A stretch of DNA of 5,324 bases from Acidimicrobiia bacterium (GCA_013043085.1 JABDOU010000080.1:1-5324); one strand, 5' to 3'; positions 1 to 5,324 are shown, counted from the first letter of the stretch. Program-made: numbers and translations. Notes: generated by a model from the letters alone, not told the origin.

Positions 1-2167
1 GATGTGAAACGTCCCGGACCATTTGGGCGATGAGACCCGGCTCGACCGTTAGACCGACAGCATTCGCCGGCCCCTCTATGACGGCAGCGATACCGGATTC
101 ATCTGGCATCGTGACCGGTACCAGACCGGCTTCGACCAGGGTCCCAAAACCCGGGTAGCGGAGTGGACGATCGAAGAAATCTGCTCGGAGCGTCAACACC
201 ACTCGCAGCCGTGACCGGGGATCGGACACTGCCGCGACCAAGCTGTCCAAAAACAACGCCCGGATCGGTTCCGACGATGTCATCGAGAACAGTTCTTCGA
301 ACTGATCGATCGCCAGCACCAATTCTGTGTTATCAGTTGGTAGGACCGTCTGCAAGACCCGCACGAGGCCTCGTTCATCCGAGACAAGCTGATCACTCAT
401 GGGAGCATCGCTAACGGCGATGGCCGCGAGAGCCCCTTCCAGCTCCTCGAACGGATAGGAACCCGGATACATCTCGGCCAGCAAAAACGGCTGACCTTCC
501 CCGTCCAGGCGCGGAGCCAACCCTGCCTTCAAGACGCTCGACTTGCCGGAACCCGACGGTCCAACGATTGCGACAAGCCGCTTCTCTCTGAAACGGGCCA
601 ACATCCGTTCGATCAGGCTGTCACGGCCAAAGAAATCACGGGCATCTTCGGTCTGGAATGCTTGCAGCCCCTTGTAGGGGTTGCGAATCAGAGACAGGGC
701 GTTGTCTTCGGCCTCGGCCAGTTCCACGACGTCATTGCCTACAGCACGTTTCACATTCCTTACGAACTGCTGTACCGGTAAAAAGTCTTCCACGGAGAGC
801 GCCTCTTCAAAGACCCTGGCGAGGCCGGGCGGGGTAGCAGATGACGGAAGTGCTTCGAAGCCCCGATCCGAGATCACGGGTGGGGCACCGAACATCAAGT
901 GATGTGCAATTGAGATAAACCGACGGCGGTCGTCCGATTCATCCGAAGGCGGGGCGCCGATCATGAAGTCGGTTAGGAACACGTCGCCTGTCTCGGACAC
1001 GAGCACGTTGCGACCAGAAACGTCTCCATGTACGACCCCCACCCGGTGCGCCGTTGCCAACGCACCCCCTATCTGCTCGATCCAACGCATTGCCGTGGTT
1101 TGCCCGGCTCGATTGGAAGCCAGGTAGCTATCCAGCCTCTCGCCTTCGATCCACTGGGTCACTTCATAGACACGACCAGGCTCCCGCCACACGTCCTGCA
1201 CATAGACAATGTTGGGGTGATTGAGTTTGGCGACGCGGGCCGTGTCGGACTGGAAACGAGCGATAAAGGCTGGATCATTCGCCCGAGCACCTTCCATGAC
1301 GCGAATGGCCACTTCCCGGCCTACCGAACGCTGAAAGGCTCGGTAGAGAGTCCCGGCGGCGTCGACGCTCACGGTTTCTCGCAGCTCGTAGCCACGGAGC
1401 GCCCTGGCCGAACCAGCGCCTTCTTGTGGGGCAATCTCCAGTAACGGATCTCTCCGAAGCATCCTGTCTTCGAGATCGGCGAGCTCGTCTGAGGGTTCGA
1501 TGCCCATTTGTTCGATAAACGAATCCCGGGTGTGGGCGAATACACGGAGCGCTTCACCCTGACGACCAGAGCGATACAACGCGAGCATGAGCTGAGCTCG
1601 AAACTTCTCCCGCAGCGGGTATTCGACGGCAAGGCTCTCGAGTTCTCCGATCAGCATCTCATGACGGCCGATAGCAAGATCGGCGTCGATGCGATCGCTG
1701 AGCGCCACCAGGCGGAGCTCGCCCAGTCGCGTCAGTTCTGGCTGAAGGACCATTTCGCCATCGAGGTCGGCATACGGGTTTCCACGCCACAGCGCCAAGG
1801 CTTCCGCCAACCGCTCGGAGGCTTCGACCGGATCGACCGGGATGAGGCGTTCGGCCTCGAGGACGGCACCTTCGAACCGGCGTTCGTCAACTTGATCTGC
1901 GCCAACATGGAGCGAGTATCCCCCGGGATCGGTAACGAGCGCGTCGCCTACTTCGCCTCGCAGGTAGTGAATGTAACCCTGCAACATCTTCCGGGCAGTC
2001 GATGGGCTGTCTTCCCCCCAGAGTCCGTCGATCAGCACACCGGTCGAGACTGATTTCCCATGGGCCGCGAGAAGCATTGCGAGCACGAGACGTTGTTTTG
2101 GCCCACCGAGCTTCAGTTCGCGTGCCTCGTGAAATGCAACAACAGGACCCAACACGCGGAAGTCCAT
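1..2167 (-). CDS. BTAD/SARP-type regulator fused to a degenerate kinase domain and an nSTAND1 NTPase (3' end outside window)
   Basis: A cytoplasmic multidomain transcriptional regulator; 722 residues are visible and the frame is still open at the left edge. Residues 1-87 form a SARP-like winged helix (it opens MDFRVLGPV; LGGPKQRLVLAMLL; LIDGLWGED). Residues 92-238 are a BTAD helical repeat domain (ALALWRGNPYADL; YPLREKF; LYRSGRQGEALRVF; GIEPSDEL). Residues about 255-475 resemble an actinobacterial Ser/Thr kinase but lack most catalytic residues: R289 in VAIR, H380-G-D382, S384 for the catalytic-loop Lys, D400-F-M402. From residue 496 an nSTAND1 NTPase begins (NPYKGLQAF, FFGRD), with Walker A GPSGSGKSS at 536-544, Walker B LVLAIDQFEELF with D621, and TLRADFFDRPLRYP at 659-672. 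In this family the missing C-terminus often carries WD40 repeats, which is not visible here. The start at 2167 matches the usual SARP N-terminus; an in-frame ATG at 2194 would add nine residues. Neither has a clear Shine-Dalgarno. The signal input is unknown. Confidence 0.93.
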   Translation of the reverse strand, partial: MDFRVLGPVVAFHEARELKLGGPKQRLVLAMLLAAHGKSVSTGVLIDGLWGEDSPSTARKMLQGYIHYLRGEVGDALVTDPGGYSLHVGADQVDERRFEGAVLEAERLIPVDPVEASERLAEALALWRGNPYADLDGEMVLQPELTRLGELRLVALSDRIDADLAIGRHEMLIGELESLAVEYPLREKFRAQLMLALYRSGRQGEALRVFAHTRDSFIEQMGIEPSDELADLEDRMLRRDPLLEIAPQEGAGSARALRGYELRETVSVDAAGTLYRAFQRSVGREVAIRVMEGARANDPAFIARFQSDTARVAKLNHPNIVYVQDVWREPGRVYEVTQWIEGERLDSYLASNRAGQTTAMRWIEQIGGALATAHRVGVVHGDVSGRNVLVSETGDVFLTDFMIGAPPSDESDDRRRFISIAHHLMFGAPPVISDRGFEALPSSATPPGLARVFEEALSVEDFLPVQQFVRNVKRAVGNDVVELAEAEDNALSLIRNPYKGLQAFQTEDARDFFGRDSLIERMLARFREKRLVAIVGPSGSGKSSVLKAGLAPRLDGEGQPFLLAEMYPGSYPFEELEGALAAIAVSDAPMSDQLVSDERGLVRVLQTVLPTDNTELVLAIDQFEELFSMTSSEPIRALFLDSLVAAVSDPRSRLRVVLTLRADFFDRPLRYPGFGTLVEAGLVPVTMPDESGIAAVIEGPANAVGLTVEPGLIAQMVRDVSH

Positions 2168-2205
2168 GGTTCGAGCATACGCGCGGTCTTGCATCTCGGG
2201 ACCAT

Positions 2206-2235
2206 TGCCGAAGATGGTTGAAGATTGGTTGAAGA
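2206..2235 (-). promoter_or_regulatory. SARP-like direct-repeat operator candidate upstream of the BTAD regulator
   Basis: Read on the minus strand, TCTTCAACC occurs at 2235-2227 and again at 2224-2216, exactly 11 bp apart, and a diverged third copy, TCTTCGGCA, follows at 2214-2206 after 10 bp. SARP proteins are known to bind short direct repeats spaced about one helical turn (11 bp) in front of promoters. Here the repeats lie 38-68 bp before the start codon of a gene with a SARP-type DNA-binding domain, so autoregulation is a reasonable inference. A -10-like TATGCT at 2179-2174 lies 6 bp before the ATG, but it is farther from the repeats than in classical SARP promoters, so the promoter position is uncertain. 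Confidence 0.45.
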
Positions 2236-2252
2236 ACCTTGGAGAGAATCAA

Positions 2253-2268
2253 ACGGGTGGCGACCCGT
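2253..2268 (-). terminator. Weak hairpin after the hydrolase gene
   Basis: ACGGGT and ACCCGT form a perfect 6-bp stem around a 4-base loop. It starts 10 bases past the stop of the gene at 2279-2872 and is followed on the minus strand by TTTGATTCT. The tail is only partly T-rich, so this may be a weak intrinsic terminator or merely a small palindrome in the promoter region of the BTAD regulator. Confidence 0.3.
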
Positions 2269-2278
2269 CAGGCAATCC

Positions 2279-2872
2279 TTACGTTTCGAGCCGCCCGCCT
2301 CGATCTGCCGACGACGTCATTTCTCCGGCTATCACGGAGGCAACGGCGACGATCACGGCCGATAGGTGATGAGGAGATCGAGCTCCCGCGGACATCTCGA
2401 GCTGCACACCACCGTCTTTGGGCAGATTGACCGGATTCTTCGGATGCATGCCTTTTAGCCCGCGTGGCATGGATCCGGGGTCGGTGACGACGTGCAACGA
2501 TGAATGGTGGATGATCGCTTCGCCGATGGCCGTAGCCAATCTCCGGTTCCGCCCGCCGACGAGAATCGTTTCCTTCAGCTCTTTTCGGCCGAATCCGTGA
2601 AACGAAACCGCAACGGCAATGTGGTCCAGGAACTGGCGCAGCCGGTGACTGTGGCTCGGGTCGTAGCGGATCGACGGAATATGCCATGCCAAATCGTCGG
2701 GTTGTACGACCGAATAGAGGCTCGCGCCCGTAGCGGTGGCGACCTCGTGGGCCGCCTCGGCCGTTCCCGCCTCGAGGCCACCGTGCAGGGCCATGACGCC
2801 GACGGCACCACGCAACTTCACATCCTCGCGAACGCCGGGCGACTCAATCAGCTCATGCAGCATCCACCGCAT
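2279..2872 (-). CDS. Poly-gamma-glutamate hydrolase family protein (Zn-dependent amidohydrolase fold)
   Basis: A 197-residue protein of the Gamma_PGA_hydro family (PF05908, relatives of the phage enzyme PghP), which cleave gamma-linked poly-glutamate with a carboxypeptidase-like zinc fold. The landmarks seen are the first metal motif ALHGGLEAGT (H30, E34), the second histidine in VAVSFHGF (H92), a GRK/VGGRNR segment at 95-110, and a C-terminal NLP..GGVQLEMS with E159 at the place of the expected catalytic glutamate. The length is close to the usual figure of about 200 residues. No signal peptide or membrane segment is seen, so it appears cytoplasmic. The ATG at 2872 is the only plausible start, since a stop lies seven codons upstream, and the Shine-Dalgarno is poor. 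It begins 50 bases past a strong hairpin, which suggests its own promoter, although none is convincing. The true substrate in this organism is unknown; other gamma-glutamyl polymers are possible. Confidence 0.85.
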   Translation of the reverse strand: MRWMLHELIESPGVREDVKLRGAVGVMALHGGLEAGTAEAAHEVATATGASLYSVVQPDDLAWHIPSIRYDPSHSHRLRQFLDHIAVAVSFHGFGRKELKETILVGGRNRRLATAIGEAIIHHSSLHVVTDPGSMPRGLKGMHPKNPVNLPKDGGVQLEMSAGARSPHHLSAVIVAVASVIAGEMTSSADRGGRLET

Positions 2873-2921
2873 CGTATCGGAACTCGACTGCTACCAGAAC
2901 CCGCCTGAGCTTTGTGAACGC

Positions 2922-2955
2922 GAAGAAGGGAGTGACCGATGCCACTCCCTTCTTC
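2922..2955 (-). terminator. Strong intrinsic terminator closing the nsrR-nirK unit
   Basis: GAAGAAGGGAGTG (2922-2934) and CACTCCCTTCTTC (2943-2955) pair perfectly over 13 bp around an 8-base loop, about 20 bases past the nirK stop. On the minus strand the GC-rich core GGGAGTG/CACTCCC is followed by TTCTTC, which can serve as the U-rich side. On the plus strand a T5 run follows eight bases beyond the stem, so the element could act in both directions. No plus-strand gene is seen that would need it. Confidence 0.75.
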
Positions 2956-2974
2956 CTATACCTTTTTCCGAAAC

Positions 2975-4588
2975 TCAGGCCTCGACGATGACCTTGGCTC
3001 GCATCCACGGATGCGGCGTGCAGAGATACTCAAACTCGCCCGGCTCATCAAAGGTGTACGACCACGTGTCGCCAGGATTCATGAACCCGGAATCGAATAT
3101 GCCGTCCACCGACGTGACCGTGTGGATCATTGCCGTATCGTCCTGCGTCCACGTAACCGTTGTGCCTACCTTCACCCGCAACACGTTCTCGCTGTAGTCA
3201 GGCGCACTTTCATTCGCGCTGAACTCGTCTGGTGAGTCCATCGGTTGCAGATCACCCGATCCCGGAAGGATCGAGACCGTTGGGCCGGCCGCCGGGGCCG
3301 GCTCGGGCTCTGCTCCAACCTCAGGCTCCGGTAATCCTGCCGAGAAGATCTCGGGATTGGCATCGCCTTCGATGACGATCAGGCCGAGCGCACCTTTGTC
3401 GAAGGTCCGCGCCAGCGCATGATCTACCAACACGACCGTCTGCGGCACCTGACCGATCAGCTCGACCACCGTTCCACCGCCGGCAGGCACCAGCGTGGTC
3501 TGCGAGCCGCGCAGCGGCTGATTGATCAGCGCCGCCTCCTGGTACACCGCGTCCCAATGGGACCCGATGGGGTGGAAGTTCGAGTCCAGGTTCAAGCCGG
3601 CGTTCACAAAGTAGATCCGCGCCGTTTCGCCCACAGCCATCTTCAAGGCATTGTCACCGGCAAGCGCCCCAACCGCTCCGTTGAACACAACGTGGCTGGG
3701 GTTCTCATCAGTGATCGCCTGGCGATCCGTTCCCACCAGGCCCGGTCCGGTGCCGTCTGTGTAGTACTCCGACTGCACCATGTAGAACTCATGTTCCACC
3801 TCGGGCAGCGGATCCGCAGGGTCCACCAGGATTCCACCGTACATGCCGTGGGAGATGTGGAGCGGCACATCGCCGTAGGCGCAGTGATACATGAAGAAGC
3901 CGGGGTACAGGAGACGGCCCTCAATCGTCTTGGTTTCGCCAGGCGCTACGACGGTGTCGGCCGCTCCCCCGCCCTGGCCCGTCACGGCGTGGAAGTCCAC
4001 GTTGTGCGGATGGGTATTGCCCACCGGGTTGGTCAGAGTGAACCGGAACACATCGCCTACCCGGCCTCGAATCACCGGTCCGGGAGTGCCGGCGACGACA
4101 TTCGAGTCGCCGTCGATCTTGTACCCCCAGGTCTCGTATTCGGTGCCGGTCTCGGGATCGATCGTGACCACGCCCTCCACGACCTCGAAATTGACCTCGA
4201 TGATCGCTTGGGCGTTTCGGCCCGAAGGTGGCGGCATGTTCGGAGCGTATGCCGTGTTCACTTCGGTACTCGGAGCAATTTGCAGTTGAGCCACCGGCGT
4301 CAGTTCGGGAATGATGCTCGTACCGGCTTCCAGCCCGGTGACGAGCTGGGTCTCCGCGAGCAGCGAATCGACTTTCTGGGAAACCAGATCGTCGTCAACG
4401 GAGTTGCGGCCGGCCGTGATCCACAATGAGCCGATCGCCAGAACCACGCCCACGACGCCGACCAGAACCCCGATAACGGCTACCGACCCGAGGGTGTAGT
4501 GCGGGTGGGGTGGGGGCGGCTCGGGAGGAAGGGCCTCAGGCCGTCTTTCTTCTTCGGTTACTACCGGCCTATCGAGTGTCTGGACCAT
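2975..4588 (-). CDS. nirK: Copper-containing nitrite reductase, class II-like, with N-terminal membrane anchor and C-terminal cupredoxin domain
   Basis: Reduces nitrite to nitric oxide in denitrification. Of 537 residues, 1-30 are a Pro/Glu-rich cytoplasmic leader, about 33-57 form one hydrophobic helix (no twin-arginine or lipobox), and the rest should face outside. The two-cupredoxin NirK core spans about 125-410. Type 1 copper ligands are H195, C236, H244 and M249; type 2 ligands are H200, H235 and H390; the active-site pair is D198 and H339. H195/D198/H200 and H235/C236 sit exactly 100 above Achromobacter numbering, and H339-H390 keep the 51-residue spacing. The C-x7-H-x4-M loop (HCAYGDVPLHISHGM) and HAVTGQGGGA resemble class II, AniA-like enzymes. 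A Pro/Glu/Ala linker (about 418-436) leads to a third cupredoxin (about 438-537) with a complete blue-copper set, H489, C523, H526 and M529, which probably donates electrons to the core. It lies 15 bases after nsrR and has a good ribosome site. A general multicopper oxidase is less likely. Confidence 0.93.
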   Translation of the reverse strand: MVQTLDRPVVTEEERRPEALPPEPPPPHPHYTLGSVAVIGVLVGVVGVVLAIGSLWITAGRNSVDDDLVSQKVDSLLAETQLVTGLEAGTSIIPELTPVAQLQIAPSTEVNTAYAPNMPPPSGRNAQAIIEVNFEVVEGVVTIDPETGTEYETWGYKIDGDSNVVAGTPGPVIRGRVGDVFRFTLTNPVGNTHPHNVDFHAVTGQGGGAADTVVAPGETKTIEGRLLYPGFFMYHCAYGDVPLHISHGMYGGILVDPADPLPEVEHEFYMVQSEYYTDGTGPGLVGTDRQAITDENPSHVVFNGAVGALAGDNALKMAVGETARIYFVNAGLNLDSNFHPIGSHWDAVYQEAALINQPLRGSQTTLVPAGGGTVVELIGQVPQTVVLVDHALARTFDKGALGLIVIEGDANPEIFSAGLPEPEVGAEPEPAPAAGPTVSILPGSGDLQPMDSPDEFSANESAPDYSENVLRVKVGTTVTWTQDDTAMIHTVTSVDGIFDSGFMNPGDTWSYTFDEPGEFEYLCTPHPWMRAKVIVEA

Positions 4589-4594
4589 CGCACA

Positions 4595-4600
4595 CTTCCT
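4595..4600 (-). promoter_or_regulatory. Ribosome binding site of nirK
   Basis: On the minus strand AAAGGAAG lies with its AGGAAG core six bases before the ATG at 4588. It fills the 15-base gap to the nsrR stop and fixes the nirK start, while the tight spacing supports co-transcription. It is the clearest Shine-Dalgarno sequence in the window. Confidence 0.75.
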
Positions 4601-4603
4601 TTC

Positions 4604-4987
4604 TTATGTGCTCAGAACCGGGATCTGGCGTAATTCGGCGGTGAGCGCTTCCTGAGCGCCCAGCCACAGTTCATGCAGCGCGCAGGCTTCTGTTCCCGGG
4701 CACTTTGAACCACGCAATACGCAGCGGTTGGTCGGTATCTCGCCTTCGACTGCTTCGATGAGGTCGAGGAGCGAGACAGCCGTCTGCTCGAGGCGGTAGC
4801 CTCCGTTGGGACCGCGATCCGACGTCACCCACCCGCTTCTCACGAGGGGAGCCATTACCTGGGACAAGAAGTTGAGGCTGGTGCCAATGCGGCCTGCGAG
4901 ATCAGATCCAGCGGTCGCCGAATCCGTTGACAACGTGCGCAGCGCCCGCATCGCCAGTTCCGTCTTCTTCTGAAGGTTGATTTGCAT
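4604..4987 (-). CDS. nsrR: Rrf2-family Fe-S transcriptional regulator, NsrR-like nitric oxide sensor
   Basis: A 127-residue dimeric repressor type. An N-terminal winged helix (about 1-66) shows the Rrf2 pattern: an entry helix with TELAMRAL, an HTH around 26-48 (DLAGRIGTSLNFLSQVMAPL), then the wing GWVTSDRGPNGGYRL. A dimerisation helix follows (VSLLDLIEAVEGE), then three cysteines C89, C96 and C102 (C-x6-C-x5-C), the cluster-binding set of NsrR and IscR relatives. Length is slightly short of the usual 130-160. In NsrR the fourth cluster ligand is Asp8; aligning the TELA segment places E10 there, a plausible carboxylate substitute. Its position 15 bases before nirK favours a nitric oxide sensor over IscR or RsrR, since nitrosylation of the cluster would relieve repression of the operon. 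The ATG at 4987 is the only usable start before an upstream in-frame stop and has no good Shine-Dalgarno. A palindrome covers it, which suggests autoregulation. Confidence 0.88.
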   Translation of the reverse strand: MQINLQKKTELAMRALRTLSTDSATAGSDLAGRIGTSLNFLSQVMAPLVRSGWVTSDRGPNGGYRLEQTAVSLLDLIEAVEGEIPTNRCVLRGSKCPGTEACALHELWLGAQEALTAELRQIPVLST

Positions 4988-5010
4988 AGTTCCATAGTCG
5001 ACAACTATGC
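4984..5010. promoter_or_regulatory. Palindromic operator candidate over the nsrR start codon
   Basis: GCATAGTT (4984-4991) and AACTATGC (5003-5010) are perfect 8-bp inverted arms with an 11-bp spacer. Inside, a second CATAGT (4993-4998) pairs with ACTATG (5004-5009) over a 5-bp spacer, giving a nested 17-bp palindrome around GTCGAC. Three half-sites thus lie within 27 bp, and the nsrR ATG (4987-4985) sits in one arm. Rrf2 proteins bind AT-rich palindromes that overlap their own promoters, so this is the likely site of autorepression of nsrR-nirK. Identity as an operator is inferred from symmetry and place; it does not closely match the E. coli NsrR consensus. A GTGACA at 5036-5031 could be a -35 element, but no well-spaced -10 is visible. 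Confidence 0.6.
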
Positions 5011-5032
5011 AATCCCCATCTAGGGCCGTTTG

Positions 5033-5203
5033 TCACAGGTAGGCCCTGTCTTGCACGCTCGCCACGACGAAGTCGGCTTCAACGAAATCACCCTGGGTGT
5101 AGGACCGGGAGAGTGCGATGGAGACAATTGAGATGCGTCCGAACTGGCTTTGCCTCGAGTCTCGGCAGCAACCACACAGAACGGAGAAAGGAAGCGGCTT
5201 CCG
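5033..5203 (-). other. Start-less open stretch with coding-like composition, perhaps a gene remnant
   Basis: Immediately beyond the stop at 5204 the same minus frame stays open for 56 codons to a TGA at 5033. The last 33 codons have a GC-rich third position (25 of 33 by my count) and end in DFVEADFVVASVQDRAYL, which reads like protein. No ATG, GTG or TTG precedes this part in frame, and I recognise no family. It may be the remains of a broken gene or chance. The rest of this 216-base gap up to nsrR holds only the operator candidate. Confidence 0.25.
5190..5202 (-). terminator. Small hairpin after the right-hand partial gene
   Basis: GGAAGC and GCTTCC (5190-5195, 5197-5202) are a perfect inverted repeat directly after the stop at 5204-5206, followed on the minus strand by TTTCTCC. 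Allowing for a realistic loop leaves about 5 bp of stem, and AGCGG/CCGCT is a competing pairing. It is a possible weak terminator separating the upstream gene from nsrR. Confidence 0.35.
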
Positions 5204-5324
5204 CTAGGGCTGGAGGCCGGCCAACAGAAACGTTGCGGCCGCTTCGGCGTAATCATGGACGACCTGTTTGGGGTCCGGCGATTCTTTGACTTCGCGACCG
5301 GCCGCCATGATCACATCGTTGATG
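5204..5324 (-). CDS. C-terminal end of an unidentified gene, possibly a TetR-type regulator (5' end outside window)
   Basis: Only the last 39 codons and a TAG stop are in the window; the start lies to the right. The visible peptide ends DYAEAAATFLLAGLQP, an amphipathic helix followed by LAGL-x-P, a common ending of TetR/AcrR ligand-binding domains. Third codon positions are GC-rich (28 of 39 by my count), as in the neighbouring genes, which supports real coding. The family call rests on this tail alone and is weak. It is separated from nsrR by 216 bases with a small hairpin, so it is probably not in the same transcript. Confidence 0.55.
   Translation of the reverse strand, partial: INDVIMAAGREVKESPDPKQVVHDYAEAAATFLLAGLQP

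Noticed and set aside
1508..2053. A 181-codon open frame on the plus strand
   Set aside because: It is antisense to the BTAD region of the large regulator, which has conserved SARP/BTAD features throughout. No domain or ribosome site is visible for it.
1..2167. Reading the large regulator as an active Ser/Thr protein kinase or as a simple AAA ATPase
   Set aside because: The kinase catalytic residues and activation segment are missing, and the NPYKGLQAF/FFGRD opening, Walker motifs and TLRADFFDRPLRYP mark the NTPase as nSTAND1.
2504..2908. A 134-codon open frame on the plus strand
   Set aside because: It is antisense to the hydrolase gene, which carries the family's metal and catalytic motifs in order; the plus frame shows none.
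3419..4429. A 336-codon open frame on the plus strand
   Set aside because: It is wholly antisense to nirK, whose metal-binding motifs are unmistakable. Its product is rich in His and Arg and shows no domain; it is a by-product of high-GC codon use.
5118..5207. A 29-residue plus-strand small ORF with GGGAG before its ATG
   Set aside because: The ribosome site is decent, but the peptide has no recognisable feature and no promoter is visible; one Shine-Dalgarno-like match is expected by chance in purine-rich sequence.
5020..5256. A 78-codon minus-strand frame across the right-hand intergenic region
   Set aside because: It overlaps the better supported partial gene in another frame. Its composition (many Ser, Pro and Cys) and wobble pattern do not look coding.
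1..5324. CRISPR arrays, tRNA or rRNA genes, insertion sequences, integrase sites
   Set aside because: I read both strands and found no repeat-spacer pattern, tRNA-like cloverleaf, transposase motif or terminal inverted repeats; the only repeats are the short operator-like ones listed.

Overview
The window reads as a chromosomal segment from a moderately high-GC bacterium, most likely an actinomycete-type lineage (Actinomycetota, perhaps Acidimicrobiia; Chloroflexota cannot be excluded). The clues are a BTAD/SARP regulator fused to a kinase-like and an nSTAND1 module, GC-rich codon wobble positions, and an NsrR-type Rrf2 regulator placed directly before a copper nitrite reductase. This assignment is inference; there is no rRNA or marker gene. 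All supported genes lie on the minus strand, so transcription runs from right to left.

From right to left: (1) 5204-5324 holds the last 39 codons of a gene that enters from the right, possibly a TetR-type regulator, with a small hairpin just past its stop. (2) 5033-5203 is a start-less open stretch with coding-like composition, followed by a palindromic operator candidate at 4984-5010 that covers the start codon of the next gene. (3) 4604-4987 is an Rrf2/NsrR-family iron-sulfur regulator. (4) Fifteen bases on, 2975-4588 is a membrane-anchored, class II-like copper nitrite reductase (NirK) with an extra C-terminal blue-copper domain. A 13-bp perfect hairpin at 2922-2955 closes this two-gene unit. 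(5) 2279-2872 encodes a poly-gamma-glutamate hydrolase family protein. (6) 1-2167 is the N-terminal 722 residues of a very large regulator that runs off the left edge: winged helix, BTAD, a degenerate protein kinase domain, then an nSTAND1 P-loop NTPase. Just upstream of it are short direct repeats spaced one helical turn apart, like SARP operators.

The clearest functional unit is nsrR-nirK: NirK reduces nitrite to nitric oxide, and NsrR-type proteins lose repression when nitric oxide attacks their cluster. The enzyme's product would therefore control its own operon, probably through the palindrome over the nsrR start. The two left-hand genes have no evident link to this unit. The most unusual point is the kinase domain of the left-hand regulator, which has lost nearly every catalytic landmark and its activation segment while the neighbouring BTAD and NTPase modules look intact.
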